Positions 52,337-61,533 of a stretch of DNA of 64,000 nt are shown here, piece by piece. Position 1 is the stretch's first letter, and the number at the start of each line of letters is the position of its first letter. The DNA comes from SZUA-430 sp965227535 (GTDB lineage: Bacteria; Pseudomonadota; Alphaproteobacteria; Micropepsales; Micropepsaceae). A model generated the notes under the pieces. It was given only the letters and a program-made list of their open reading frames with translations. It was not told the origin of the DNA and ran no database searches. The position numbers and the translations under genes were made by a program. The stretch lies in contig OZ245761.1 in the NCBI GenBank assembly GCA_965227535.1, forward strand, positions 3,720,001 to 3,784,000, written 5' to 3'.

Positions 52337-52849
52337 ATGACGGACCAAGGCGACGCCTGGGAACAACGCCTGGCCGCGCTGTGGGCCACGCTCGACGACA
52401 ACGCTGACGGCGATTTCGTCGTCAAAATGGAAGCGCTCGCCGCAGAGCGCGGGCCAGGCGACGCCGTCGCGCTCTTCGAACGCGCAGCCGCAAACGACTC
52501 CACGGGCCGCCCGCACTATGCCGTGCCGCTCTATCGCCAAGCCCTCGCCACGGGCCTACCCGGCGAAAGACGCCGCCGCGCCGTCATCCAATTGGCGAGC
52601 AGCCTGCGCAACGTCGACCAAGCCGCCGAGGCCGTCACGCTTCTTACCGCCGAACGCGACCGCACGTCAGATCACCTCGACGATGCCGTCACGGCGTTCC
52701 TAGCGCTCGCCCTCACCGACGTCGGCCGCGAACGCGAAGCCGCCGCCATGACGCTAGCGGCCCTCGCGAGGCACCTCCCACGCTACAACCGCTCGCTCGC
52801 GAACTACGCAAAAGCGATCAAACCGAAAGCAGATGCACCGCAGAAGTGA
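52337..52849 (+). CDS. Cytoplasmic TPR_5-type protein
   Basis: This 170-residue protein has no signal peptide and consists of helical tetratricopeptide-like repeats (FVVKMEALAAERGPGDAVAL, YAVPLYRQALATGLPGERRR, LASSLRNVDQAAEAVTLLTA, FLALALTDVGREREAAAMTL). This pattern is the tetratrico peptide repeat 5 family, a stand-alone bacterial group of unknown function, probably binding partners. The start at 52337 is the first ATG in the coherent frame; GAAGGA lies about 10 bases before it. It diverges from the Mrr-like gene and precedes a secreted protein gene. Confidence 0.8.
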   Translation: MTDQGDAWEQRLAALWATLDDNADGDFVVKMEALAAERGPGDAVALFERAAANDSTGRPHYAVPLYRQALATGLPGERRRRAVIQLASSLRNVDQAAEAVTLLTAERDRTSDHLDDAVTAFLALALTDVGREREAAAMTLAALARHLPRYNRSLANYAKAIKPKADAPQK

Positions 52850-53010
52850 CGGCGGCTCATGCAGGCGAAATCCGAGCAACATTGTGCGTTCGCCACTAGT
52901 TGCGAGTAACTCTGCGTGTTACAGCAATAAAATTGTGGAGTTTATCGTCGGCGCCTTGTCCGGCAATTGCCCGCATACCGTTCTACCGCCAACCACGTTG
53001 AGGGCCGATC

Positions 53011-53712
53011 ATGCTGCGCCGTTTTGTACTGACCGCCGCCATCACGGCGGGCGTTGCGGCCGCCGCCGCGGCTGAGCCGTATTCGGATCGCGAAAAGGGC
53101 TTCACGGTTCAGGTGCCGGATGGTTGGGTGCAGCAGCCGAGGGGCGAGTATCCGCTTGACCTGACGCTCACCTCGCCGCGCAGCGAGGCGACCGCCGGTC
53201 TGTGCCTGCTGATGAGTCAGGACGTGAAAACAACGAAGGCCATGAAGCAGCCCGAGTTGAACGATCTCATTAGGAACGCCGCGAACGAAGAGTTCTGGCG
53301 CGTTGTCCTGACCGCGGACAATGCGTTTCAAACCAAAGACATGAAAATCGAGGTCAAGCACGAAACGCGCGGCGACCGCGTCGTCAGCCGCGCGACCGTT
53401 TTCGCGACCGCCGTCTACCAAGGCGAGACCTTGCAGCTTCTGCTCGACATGATGCTACAGGCGGTGCCCGGCAACTCGTACATGACGCAATGCGCGGTCA
53501 AACAGGATCAGGTCGCGGTGGAGGCGGCCGACATAAAAACGGTGATCGACACGCACACGCCGACCGGCACGGCAGGCATCATCGCAAGCGCTGAGCGACC
53601 GTCCGGTGCCACGCCGGTCGCAGCACCGCAGCCTTTCCGCAGCGGCGCGAGCGACGCCTTCAAGACGGGTCTTAGCAAACTGCTGCAGCGCGTCGCCGCC
53701 AAGCCGCGATAA
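53011..53712 (+). CDS. Secreted protein of unknown function
   Basis: This 233-residue protein has a signal peptide (FVLTAAITAGVAAAAAAEPY, cleavage near AAA-EP). The mature part begins like secreted beta-rich proteins with YSDREKGFTVQVPDGWVQQP, a pattern also found in PsbP/DUF1795-type lipid- or stress-binding domains. It carries several conserved-looking positions (LTLTSPRSEATAGLCLLMSQ). I do not recognise a precise family. No catalytic motif is seen. It converges on the sigma-54 activator gene with a 15-base gap and is preceded by a 160-base gap after the TPR gene. Confidence 0.6.
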   Translation: MLRRFVLTAAITAGVAAAAAAEPYSDREKGFTVQVPDGWVQQPRGEYPLDLTLTSPRSEATAGLCLLMSQDVKTTKAMKQPELNDLIRNAANEEFWRVVLTADNAFQTKDMKIEVKHETRGDRVVSRATVFATAVYQGETLQLLLDMMLQAVPGNSYMTQCAVKQDQVAVEAADIKTVIDTHTPTGTAGIIASAERPSGATPVAAPQPFRSGASDAFKTGLSKLLQRVAAKPR

Positions 53713-53727
53713 GGACGGCCAACCTGC

Positions 53728-55224
53728 CTACGCAGCGCCGCGTTCGTCGTCGATGCCCATCTCGCGCAGCTTGCGATAGAGCGTCGAACGCCCGATGCCC
53801 AGCCGCCGCGCGACTTCCGACATGTGCCCTTCGTACTTGTCGATCGCAAAGCGGATCAGCTCGTGCTCGATCTCTTCCAACTTGCGCAAATGCCCGTCGA
53901 TGCCCATGACGTTGACGCCTTCGGCGCGCGCACCGGCAACCGCTTCGTGCGCGAGGGGCGCGGACGGCGTCGACGCTACATAACGTTTCGCCGCCTGACC
54001 GACGAAGCTGTCTTCGTCGTGGCTGGCCTTCACGGGGATGCCCAGCAGACTTGCGATCTGCGGGAAGTCGCCCGGGTGCAGGCACTCGCCGTCGCACATG
54101 ACGACAGCGCGGAACACGGCATTCTCAAGCTGGCGAATGTTGCCCGGCCAGTTATAGCTCGCGAGCATCTCAAGCGCCGCGGGTTCGATGCCCACGATCT
54201 TCTTGTTCTCCTCAACCGCAAAGCGGCGGATGAAATGCGAGACCAATGCCGGTACGTCTTCGCGACGTTCGCGCAACGCCGGCAACTGAATCGGAAACAC
54301 GTTGAGGCGATAGAACAAATCCTCGCGGAACTTGCCCTCGGTCACCTGCTGCTGAAGATTGCGGTTCGTCGCGGACACGAGACGAATATCGACCTTCACC
54401 GGCCGCTTCGCGCCGACCGGATCGACTTCGCCTTCTTGAATCGCACGCAGCAACTTCACCTGCATGTCGAGGCGCAATTCGCCGATCTCGTCGAGGAACA
54501 GCGTGCCCCCGTTCGCCTCTTGAAACTTGCCGATATGCTTGTCGACCGCGCCTGTGAACGAGCCCTTCTCATGGCCGAACAGAATGCTCTCGATCAGCGT
54601 CTCCGGAATGGCGCCGCAGTTCACCGCCACGAACGGCTTGCCCGCGCGGTCCGACCCGCCCTGAATGGCGCGCGCCAGAACTTCCTTGCCGACGCCGCTC
54701 TCGCCTTCGATCAAAATCGGAATGTTCGACTGCGCCGCACGCTCGGCCATGCGAAGCACCGACCGCATCGCCGGGCTCTCGGCGATCAGATCGCCGAACG
54801 ACAGCCGGTTGTCGTTGGTCTTCTTCAGACGCTGGATCTCACCGGTCAGCGCCTTCACCTTCAGCGCGTTCTGGATCGAGACCTGCAAACGCTCCGGCGA
54901 AGCCGGCTTGACCAGAAAGTCGTCGGCGCCCGCACGCATAGCACCCACAGCCGTATCGACGCCGCCTTGCGCGGTCAGCACGATGACGGGCAGGGCAGGG
55001 TGCGTCGGCCGCAGCTGCGCCAGCACCCCAAGCCCATCCATCCCCGGCATCACAAGGTCGAGCAGCAGAAGGCCGATCGACGCGCCCTTAGGCGAATTCA
55101 ACGTGTCCAAGGCCTCTTGGCCCGAGGCGGCGGTGATCGTCTGGAATCCGCACTTCTCGGCCTGCGCCTGAAGCAGCCGGCGCTGGGTCGGATCGTCGTC
55201 GACAACAAGTATCGTGTGCGCCAT
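53728..55224 (-). CDS. Sigma-54-dependent response regulator (NtrC-type)
   Basis: This 498-residue protein activates sigma-54 promoters. It has a receiver domain (phospho-Asp56 in LLLLDLVMPGMDG, Lys in FLVKPASPE), an AAA+ domain (Walker A GESGVGKE with Lys180; GAFTGA loop written GSFTGA at 221-226; Walker B GTLFLDEIGEL), and a C-terminal Fis-type helix-turn-helix (MSEVARRLGIGRSTLYRKLREM). The GSFTGA form is an accepted minor variant of GAFTGA. All key residues appear intact. No cognate kinase is adjacent, so the pathway is unknown. It is divergent from a lipoprotein gene with ~210 bases between, and converges with the secreted protein at 53011. Confidence 0.88.
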   Translation of the reverse strand: MAHTILVVDDDPTQRRLLQAQAEKCGFQTITAASGQEALDTLNSPKGASIGLLLLDLVMPGMDGLGVLAQLRPTHPALPVIVLTAQGGVDTAVGAMRAGADDFLVKPASPERLQVSIQNALKVKALTGEIQRLKKTNDNRLSFGDLIAESPAMRSVLRMAERAAQSNIPILIEGESGVGKEVLARAIQGGSDRAGKPFVAVNCGAIPETLIESILFGHEKGSFTGAVDKHIGKFQEANGGTLFLDEIGELRLDMQVKLLRAIQEGEVDPVGAKRPVKVDIRLVSATNRNLQQQVTEGKFREDLFYRLNVFPIQLPALRERREDVPALVSHFIRRFAVEENKKIVGIEPAALEMLASYNWPGNIRQLENAVFRAVVMCDGECLHPGDFPQIASLLGIPVKASHDEDSFVGQAAKRYVASTPSAPLAHEAVAGARAEGVNVMGIDGHLRKLEEIEHELIRFAIDKYEGHMSEVARRLGIGRSTLYRKLREMGIDDERGAA

Positions 55225-55304
55225 AGGGCCCTCGGTAATGGCGGGGCGAGAAGTCGTCCCGAAACAGGCCGCACAGTGCGGGATGCGCGGTAAAAGCCGC
55301 GTTT

Positions 55305-55333
55305 AAGCTGTCTCAGCTTGGGTCGAATTCGAC
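55305..55333. promoter_or_regulatory. Two short palindromes upstream of the sigma-54 activator
   Basis: AAGCTG-TCT-CAGCTT at 55305-55319 and GTCGAATTCGAC at 55322-55333 are adjacent perfect palindromes in the gap before the activator gene. They may be operator sites for either flanking gene. They could also occur by chance. Confidence 0.3.
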
Positions 55334-55433
55334 TGAAATTAGCGGTTCGTTAAACTCTCCTGTGTTCGGCGCGCTACACTTGCCGCGATTCCGAAGCTTA
55401 ACAGCCACAACGTCTTGAAAGTGGCAGGGGTTA

Positions 55434-56006
55434 ATGGAAAGTTTAGCTCGCTTTTCGATTGTCCGGCTCGCGGGGGTTGCTCTGCTAAGTGAGCGAGCGA
55501 ATGGGGGAACCGGAAAGCTCATCGAGGGGGTGAAGCGCGGCGTGCTAGGTCCTACGGACTGGGCACGCCGCTGCTGTTTTCTGGCCCTCGCAACCCTTTT
55601 CCTGACCAATTGCGCCAGCGTCTCCGACACCTTCGACGTCGGCCCCTTCATGCGCGAACAGATCACCGGCGATACCTGGCGTTCTTGTCTAGCGCGCGAG
55701 TACCAAACCCAGGCCCGCATCCAACTCCGCGCCGGCCGCCACTGGGACGAAGCGACGACACTGGCCGCCAAAGGCCGTGACGCCCTCGCCGGCGTCGAAC
55801 TCACACCAGAACCACCCCCGCGCACGTTGACCGGGGAACGCGCCAAACTCGACGCCGCACTCGCCAACCGAACCCAAAGGCCCTGCGACTGCGCCAAGGC
55901 CCAAGCCCGCTACGACGGCATGACCGAAGCAGTGTCGCGAAAAATGGACACCACGCCGCACGCCAAATTGTTCGAGGAAGCGCTCAGCGCATGCCATATG
56001 AGTTGA
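55434..56006 (+). CDS. Probable lipoprotein of unknown function
   Basis: This 190-residue frame (if started at 55434) contains a lipoprotein signal, CCFLALATLFLTNCASVSDT, with lipobox LTNC. For a normal signal the start should be nearer, so a GTG at about 55542 (VLGPTDWARR) may be the real start; AGGGG precedes the ATG at 55434 but with only 3 bases of spacing. The mature part is alanine- and charge-rich (AREYQTQARIQLRAGRHWDE) with two cysteines in RPCDCAKAQARY. It resembles N-terminal parts of some OmpA-type lipoproteins, without their OmpA domain. It ends seven bases before the kinase-like gene, so the two are probably an operon. Confidence 0.55.
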   Translation: MESLARFSIVRLAGVALLSERANGGTGKLIEGVKRGVLGPTDWARRCCFLALATLFLTNCASVSDTFDVGPFMREQITGDTWRSCLAREYQTQARIQLRAGRHWDEATTLAAKGRDALAGVELTPEPPPRTLTGERAKLDAALANRTQRPCDCAKAQARYDGMTEAVSRKMDTTPHAKLFEEALSACHMS

Positions 56007-56012
56007 GGCGTC

Positions 56013-57356
56013 ATGACCGACGAACGCAACTCACTGACACGCCGCCTGAAGCGCTATGCCGATGTCACGTCGGCTGTGGGCGGCGCTGCCGCGCGCATGG
56101 CGGGCAACCGCATCATGGGCCGCGAACGCGACACCCGCAGCGAAGCCGCTGACCTGAAGGCCGCCTTGGGCAATCTCAAAGGCCCGCTGATGAAGGTGGC
56201 GCAGATGCTGGCGTCGGTCCCCGATGCGCTGCCCGCTGACTTCGCCGTCGAACTCGCGACGCTGCAAACACAAGCCCCGCCGATGGGCTGGCCCTTCGTC
56301 CGCCGCCGCATGATCGCGGAACTGGGCGCCGACTGGGAAAAGCGCTTCAAAACCTTCGAGCGCGACGCCGCCGCCGCCGCCTCGCTCGGCCAAGTCCACC
56401 GCGCGACCGACAAGAAGGGCCGCGCGCTCGCCTGCAAACTTCAATACGCGGACATGGCCTCGGCCGTCGAAGCCGACCTCGCGCAGCTCAAGCTGATCTT
56501 CGCCGTCTACCGCCGCATGGACCGCGCCATCGACCCCTCCGAAATCGCCGAAGAAGTCGGCGCGCGCCTACGCGAAGAACTCGACTACCGCCGCGAGGCC
56601 GCGCACATCGCGCTCTACCGCGACATGCTGAAAGACGTCCCCGAAATCCACGTACCCGACGTCTTTCCCGACCTCTCGACCGAACGTTTGCTCACGATGA
56701 GTTGGGAACCGGGCCGCCCCATTCTGGAATTCAAAGACCGCCCGCTCGCCGACCGCAACAAGTTGGCGACGCTGCTCTTCCGCGCCTGGTGGCACCCGTT
56801 CAGCCGCTTCGCGACGATCCATGGCGACCCGCATCTCGGCAACTATCAGGTGCGCGAGAACCTGGACCTGAACCTGCTCGACTACGGCTGCATCCGCACC
56901 TTCAAGCCGAAATTCGTCGGCGGCGTCATCGACCTCTACCGCGCCCTCGAACGCAACGAACCGGACCTCGCCGTCCACGCCTACGAAACCTGGGGCTTCA
57001 ACGGCCTGAAGAAAGAAGTGATCGAAACCCTGAACATCTGGGCCCGCTTCATCTACGCCCCGATGCTCGACAACCGCGTGCGAACGGTCGCGAACGGCGT
57101 CGAACCCTCAGCCTACGGACGAAAAGAGGCGTTCGAAGTCCACAAACGCCTAAGCCAACTCGGCCCCGTGAAGCCGCCGCGCGAGTTCGTCTTCATGGAC
57201 CGCGCCGCCATCGGCCTCGGCGCTGTGTTCCTGCATCTTGCCGCCGAACTCAACTTCCACAAGCTCTTCAACGAAGAGATCGAAGGCTTCTCGCTGGCCG
57301 AAGTCGGCAAGCGCCAGAAGACGGCCTTCGCGGCGGCCAAGGTCCCGCTTCCTTAA
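56013..57356 (+). CDS. ABC1/COQ8 (UbiB-like) atypical kinase family protein
   Basis: This 447-residue protein belongs to the ABC1/COQ8/UbiB kinase-like family that supports ubiquinone synthesis. Family segments are the N-terminal extension with PLMKVAQMLASV (the KxGQ motif, here K-V-A-Q), the alanine-rich loop AAAAASLGQVH in place of a Gly-rich loop, ALACKLQY (nucleotide-binding Lys), and FATIHGDPHLGNYQVRENLD (the HGDxHxxN catalytic/metal motif) followed by NLLDYGCIR (the DxG-type acid). The family is usually called a kinase, though protein phosphorylation is doubtful. The KVAQ variant replaces the Gly of KxGQ with Ala. It follows the lipoprotein gene by seven bases. The start at 56013 is the first ATG. 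Confidence 0.85.
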   Translation: MTDERNSLTRRLKRYADVTSAVGGAAARMAGNRIMGRERDTRSEAADLKAALGNLKGPLMKVAQMLASVPDALPADFAVELATLQTQAPPMGWPFVRRRMIAELGADWEKRFKTFERDAAAAASLGQVHRATDKKGRALACKLQYADMASAVEADLAQLKLIFAVYRRMDRAIDPSEIAEEVGARLREELDYRREAAHIALYRDMLKDVPEIHVPDVFPDLSTERLLTMSWEPGRPILEFKDRPLADRNKLATLLFRAWWHPFSRFATIHGDPHLGNYQVRENLDLNLLDYGCIRTFKPKFVGGVIDLYRALERNEPDLAVHAYETWGFNGLKKEVIETLNIWARFIYAPMLDNRVRTVANGVEPSAYGRKEAFEVHKRLSQLGPVKPPREFVFMDRAAIGLGAVFLHLAAELNFHKLFNEEIEGFSLAEVGKRQKTAFAAAKVPLP

Positions 57357-57461
57357 TTCAAGACAAACAACGTCGCGCAAATCTGAGTGACACCGTGGCC
57401 GGTTCCTTAAAGCTCCGCGCGCATACTTGATTCAACGAATCAATGCGCCGGAGCGGAATCC

Positions 57462-57725
57462 ATGTTCAAGATCGTCGGCATCGCATCCCTCTTGGCGACC
57501 GCACTCGGCGGTTGGGCCATTGCCGAAACGGGAAGCCCTTGCGATGCCCGCGTCGGCCAACTCCAGGCGTCGTATGAACAAAAGGCCGGCGAATTCGGCT
57601 ACGGCGAGATGATGTCCGGCCTCAGAAACGCCGAGAGCTATTGCGACATCGGCGACGAGCGCATGGCCCAAAACGTCCTCGACCTCCTCGCCCAAAGCTG
57701 CCGCAACGAAGGCGGTTGCGTCTAG
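57462..57725 (+). CDS. Small secreted cysteine-containing protein
   Basis: This 87-residue protein has a signal peptide (MFKIVGIASLLATALGGWAI, cleaved near AIA-ET). The mature part is about 65 residues with four cysteines (GSPCDARVG, SYCDIGD, SCRNEGGC), suggesting two disulfides. The helical centre, RNAESYCDIGDERMAQNVLD, is recognisable as part of small alphaproteobacterial periplasmic proteins, but I cannot name the family. The start follows the AAT-rich spacer and is the first ATG. It is separated from the DUF2332 gene by about 35 bases on the same strand. No function can be assigned. Confidence 0.65.
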   Translation: MFKIVGIASLLATALGGWAIAETGSPCDARVGQLQASYEQKAGEFGYGEMMSGLRNAESYCDIGDERMAQNVLDLLAQSCRNEGGCV

Positions 57726-57762
57726 CAAGCCCGATGGCCGCGCGCTAGGAATGGCGCCGGTC

Positions 57763-58803
57763 ATGACCAAGCCAGCCCCCACCGACTACTGGACCTTCTT
57801 CGCCGGCGAAGCCAAACGCGGCCACTCGCCGCTGTACGAGCGACTCGCGCTCGGCATCCGCGACGACGAAAAGCTCCGCGCGATGGCTGCACGCGTAAAG
57901 CCCGGCCAACCGCAAGCCAACCTCATCTTCGCCGCCGCGCATTATCTGCTGCTCGACGGCGCCGATCATCCGTTGGCGGATCATTACCCAAGCGTCCGTC
58001 CGCATGCGAAACACGCTGGCGATCCCGTCCCGCTGTTCCACGATTTTTGCCTCGCGCACGAAGCCCCGCTCCTGCGCCTCATCGAAAACCGCGTGACGAA
58101 CACGAACGAAGTCGCGCGCTCGACCTCGCTCTATCCCGCCTTCGATCTCATCGCCCGCGAAACGAACGCCCCGCTGCACCTGATCGAGATCGGTCCATCC
58201 GCCGGCTTCAACCTGAATTGGGACCGCTACAAATACATCTACCGCGCCGACGAGGACGCGGTCGTGCGCGGCCCGACAGGCGCGAACCTTGTCCTCGAAG
58301 CGAAGCTGCGCACGGCAGACCTGCCGCCGCTCGCCGAAGCGCTGCCGCGCGTCGCAAGCCGCGTCGGCCTCGAACTAAACCCGGTCGATCTATCAAGCGC
58401 CGAAGACCGCATGTGGCTGAAGGCGCTGATCTGGCCCGAACTCACCGCGCGCTTCCAACGTCTCGACGCCGCCATCGAAATCGCCCGCGCGCATCCCGCA
58501 CGCGTGGTGATCGGCGACGCGCTAGCCAATCTCGCAGACGTCGGCAGCGCAACGCCGCGCGACGGCACGCTCGTCGTCTATCACAGCCACGTCACGTATC
58601 AGTTCAGCGAAGACATGCGCCGAAGCCTCGACGCCATCATCAAATCGCTCTCGCTCGCGCGGCCCGTCTATCGCGTTTCGATCGAATGGGACGGCAGCAG
58701 CGACTATCCCATCAAGGTCGAACGCTACGAAAACGGCGCACCGCAAGCCCGCACCATCGCCCTATGCGACCCGCATGGCGCTTGGCTAGAGTGGCGCGGA
58801 TGA
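57763..58803 (+). CDS. DUF2332 family protein
   Basis: This 346-residue cytoplasmic protein is DUF2332: an N-terminal helical region (YWTFFAGEAKRGHSPLYERL) and a Rossmann-like core (PLHLIEIGPSAGFNLNWDRY, which resembles a SAM-type glycine loop, and LVVYHSHVTYQFSEDMRRSL). The IEIGPSAG motif suggests a methyltransferase-like nucleotide fold, but activity is unproven. The start at 57763 (MTKPAPTDYW) is favoured over 57751, since AGGA abuts the earlier ATG with no spacing. It forms a run with the thioesterase and two hydrolases on the same strand; spacing to the thioesterase gene is 13 bases. Confidence 0.75.
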   Translation: MTKPAPTDYWTFFAGEAKRGHSPLYERLALGIRDDEKLRAMAARVKPGQPQANLIFAAAHYLLLDGADHPLADHYPSVRPHAKHAGDPVPLFHDFCLAHEAPLLRLIENRVTNTNEVARSTSLYPAFDLIARETNAPLHLIEIGPSAGFNLNWDRYKYIYRADEDAVVRGPTGANLVLEAKLRTADLPPLAEALPRVASRVGLELNPVDLSSAEDRMWLKALIWPELTARFQRLDAAIEIARAHPARVVIGDALANLADVGSATPRDGTLVVYHSHVTYQFSEDMRRSLDAIIKSLSLARPVYRVSIEWDGSSDYPIKVERYENGAPQARTIALCDPHGAWLEWRG

Positions 58804-58816
58804 ACCGCAGAGCTCC

Positions 58817-59278
58817 ATGACCGACGACCTCCTCGAAGAATACGCGCCCGAAATCCCCGCGGGCTACGAGCGCATGAATTGGTTTCAAGGCTTCGGCCGC
58901 CAAATCGGCCCGCTCTACGAACGCATCAACGCGGACAAAACCTACACGCGCGCCTTCCTCGTGACGGAGGCTCACACCAACGGCATGAAGAATTGCCACG
59001 GCGGCATGCTGATGGCCTTCGCCGACATGGCGCTGGGCCACGCGATCTCGCTCGAAGAAAATCGCTACTGGGTCACGGTGCGCATGGTGACCGACTTCGT
59101 CGACGCCGCGCAGATCGGCGACTGGATCGAAGGCACAGGCCACATCGCGGGCCGCGACGACGACATCTATACCGTAACGGGACGCATCTGGTGCGGCGAG
59201 CGCACGGTGATGACGGCAACCGGCATCTTCAAAGCACTCGGCCAACGCCCGCCGAAGCGAAAGCCCGCAGCAGCATGA
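58817..59278 (+). CDS. PaaI-type acyl-CoA thioesterase
   Basis: This 153-residue protein is a hotdog-fold thioesterase of the PaaI/4HBT type that hydrolyses acyl-CoA. The active-site region is AHTNGMKNCHGGMLMAFADM, with the family HGG and a catalytic Asp in FADMALGHAI. The strand VTVRMVTDFVDAAQIGDWIE and GRIWCGERTVMTATGIFKAL complete the fold. It has no signal peptide. It overlaps the next gene (ATGA at 59275-59278), so it is translated with the alpha/beta hydrolase. Together with the hydrolases downstream it may degrade or trim acyl compounds. The start at 58817 is the first ATG, 13 bases after DUF2332. Confidence 0.85.
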   Translation: MTDDLLEEYAPEIPAGYERMNWFQGFGRQIGPLYERINADKTYTRAFLVTEAHTNGMKNCHGGMLMAFADMALGHAISLEENRYWVTVRMVTDFVDAAQIGDWIEGTGHIAGRDDDIYTVTGRIWCGERTVMTATGIFKALGQRPPKRKPAAA

Positions 59279-60216
59279 CCACGACTCCGACGCCGGGGCC
59301 GCTCGGCCGTTTCAACGGCGAGCCCGTGGCCGGCCCTGCCTGGTTTGAGCAAGCCGTCGCCGTGCCCGCCGAAAGCGCCTTCGTCGAAGTCGCGGGCGCG
59401 CGCATCCACTACCTGCGCTGGGGCGACCGCAAACGCCCGGGCCTGTTGCTCGTCCACGGCAACGGCGCTCACGCCTATTGGTGGAGCTACATCGCCCCGT
59501 TCCTCGCGCGCGAATACAACGTCGCCGCCATCGACATGTCCGGCATGGGCGATTCCGACAAGCGCCCCGAATACAAAATGGAGTACTTCGTCGACGAACA
59601 GCTCGCGGTGATGCGCGACGCCGGCATGTTCGACAACGCAGAACCGCCCGTCATCGTCGCGCACTCCTTCGGCGGTTTCGTAACGATCCTGACCGGCGCG
59701 CTCCACGGCGACAAACTCGCCGGCACCGTCATCGTCGACTCGCCCGTGAACCCACCCGAACGCGGCGAACAAGGCCCGCCGCACCGCGAAATGCGCCCCC
59801 ACCGCATCTATCCGACATTGACCGAAGCGCTCGCCCGCTTCCGCCTCGCGCCCGAACAGCCGTGCGAGAACGACTACGTCGTCGACTTCATCGCCCGCAA
59901 ATCGCTGAAGCAAGTCGACGGAGGCTGGACGTGGAAATTCGACCCGTCGATCTGGACCCGCTTCTCGATCGGCGACACGGCGGAACGCCTGCGCGCCACC
60001 AAGTGCCGTATCGCCATCATGCGCGGCGAGATGTCCGTCCTGCTCCCCGCCGAAGTCGGCGACTACATGTTCAACCTGCTGGGCCGCGCCGCGCCGGTCA
60101 TCGAAATCCCCCAAGCCCGCCACCACGTGATGCTCGACCAACCATTGGCGTTCGTCGCAGCTTTGCGCGCGCTCCTCGCCGACTGGAACCATTCCGTCCC
60201 CACGCGACGCATCTGA
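59275..60216 (+). CDS. Alpha/beta-hydrolase
   Basis: This 313-residue enzyme is an alpha/beta hydrolase (esterase, epoxide hydrolase or similar). The oxyanion motif is LLVHGNGAHAYWW, the nucleophile elbow is VIVAHSFGGFV (serine), and the catalytic His is in QARHHVMLDQP near the end; an acidic residue for the triad lies in between, possibly in the IMRGEMS strand. No signal peptide is seen. It is coupled to the thioesterase by the ATGA overlap and is followed after nine bases by a secreted serine hydrolase. Substrate is unknown. Confidence 0.83.
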   Translation: MTTTPTPGPLGRFNGEPVAGPAWFEQAVAVPAESAFVEVAGARIHYLRWGDRKRPGLLLVHGNGAHAYWWSYIAPFLAREYNVAAIDMSGMGDSDKRPEYKMEYFVDEQLAVMRDAGMFDNAEPPVIVAHSFGGFVTILTGALHGDKLAGTVIVDSPVNPPERGEQGPPHREMRPHRIYPTLTEALARFRLAPEQPCENDYVVDFIARKSLKQVDGGWTWKFDPSIWTRFSIGDTAERLRATKCRIAIMRGEMSVLLPAEVGDYMFNLLGRAAPVIEIPQARHHVMLDQPLAFVAALRALLADWNHSVPTRRI

Positions 60217-60225
60217 AAGAAGAAA

Positions 60226-61374
60226 ATGAAACCGCTCTTAGCGCTCTGCGCATTCGTCGCGCTCATCATCGCAACACCGCTCGCGCACGCCGACGCTGCG
60301 CTGCAAACGTTCCTCGAACAAACGCTGACCGCCGCGCGCGACAAAAACCATCTCCCCGCCGTTGCCGCCGTTGTGCAGATCGATGGCAAGCTCGAGGCAG
60401 AAGCAGCACTCGGCCTCCGCGCGCTCGGCCATCCCGACGCCGTCACCATCAACGATCGCTGGCACATCGGCTCCGACACCAAGGCTTTCACGGCAACGCT
60501 GATCGCGCGCTTGGTCGAACAAGGCGTGATGAAATTCGACGACACGCTCGCAACGTCTTTCCCCGCGCTCGCGAAAGAGATGAACCCGGCCTACCGCACG
60601 ATTACGGTGACACAGCTCCTCAGCCACACCGCAGGCCTGCCGCCGATCGCCGAAGACAGCGAACTGCCGGAACTCTACGCCATCAGTTCGGCGTTTCCGG
60701 ACGTGAAGGACCAACGCGCCGCCGTCGCGCGCCACTATCTGAAAAAGCCCCAGGCCTCGAAACCCGGCGAGTTCGTCTATTCGAATCTCGGCTACATCAT
60801 CGCCGGCGCCATCGCCGAAGCGCACACCGGCAAAAGCTGGGAAGATCTGGTCCGCGAACAAATCTTCACCCCGCTCGGCATCAAGAACGCAGGCTTCGGC
60901 TCGCCCGGCACGCCGGGCAAAACCGACCAACCCTGGGGCCATGAAGAAAAGGCGCCCGGCACGCTCATCGCGCACGATCCCGCAACCGCCGACATGGACG
61001 CGAACACGCGCCCCGTCATCGGCCCCGCCGGCACGATCAACATCGCGCTGAAAGACTGGCTGCTCTTCGCCCAAGACCAACTCGACGGCGTCCACGGCCA
61101 CGGCAAACTGCTGAAGCCCGAGACCTACCGCAAACTCCACACGCCCGTGACCGGCAACTACGCCCTCGGCTGGGGCGCGAAACTCGGTGCGACCGGCATC
61201 CCCGAAATCATCACCCACTCCGGCAGCAACGGCTACTGGCTCGCCGACATCCGCATCCTCCCCAAACACGACATGATCTTCCTCACCGTCACCAACGCCG
61301 GCAACGAAGCCGCCAACGGACTAATCAAAGACGTCGGCACGCCCCTAAAGGACCGCTTGAAGCCACTGGAATAG
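60226..61374 (+). CDS. Secreted beta-lactamase-family serine hydrolase
   Basis: This 382-residue protein has a signal peptide (LALCAFVALIIATPLAHA) and a class C beta-lactamase/esterase-like domain. The three catalytic boxes are SDTK (in IGSDTKAFTATL), YSN (EFVYSNLGYIIAG) and HSG (IITHSGSNGYW). Such proteins range from esterases to D,D-peptidases; resistance to beta-lactams should not be assumed. Export to the periplasm is expected. It is the last gene of the hydrolase run, nine bases after the alpha/beta hydrolase, and is followed by a gap before the oxidase subunit gene. The length is typical for the family. Confidence 0.83.
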   Translation: MKPLLALCAFVALIIATPLAHADAALQTFLEQTLTAARDKNHLPAVAAVVQIDGKLEAEAALGLRALGHPDAVTINDRWHIGSDTKAFTATLIARLVEQGVMKFDDTLATSFPALAKEMNPAYRTITVTQLLSHTAGLPPIAEDSELPELYAISSAFPDVKDQRAAVARHYLKKPQASKPGEFVYSNLGYIIAGAIAEAHTGKSWEDLVREQIFTPLGIKNAGFGSPGTPGKTDQPWGHEEKAPGTLIAHDPATADMDANTRPVIGPAGTINIALKDWLLFAQDQLDGVHGHGKLLKPETYRKLHTPVTGNYALGWGAKLGATGIPEIITHSGSNGYWLADIRILPKHDMIFLTVTNAGNEAANGLIKDVGTPLKDRLKPLE

Positions 61375-61533
61375 CCAACGACGTCGCTGCCCTCATAAAT
61401 TAACGGGCGTGGATCACCGCAAAAGCGCGGCAAAACTGCGGTTGCCGGGGCGATTTCCGTTGCTATAGTCCCGCCCGACCGGCGAGTTCTCGCCATCCGT
61501 CCAATCCCGTTCCAGTGATTATGAGGCAGTTCG

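Noticed and set aside
60226..61374. Beta-lactamase resistance gene
   Set aside because: The serine hydrolase motifs are shared by esterases and peptidases, and the gene sits in a hydrolase operon without resistance context.
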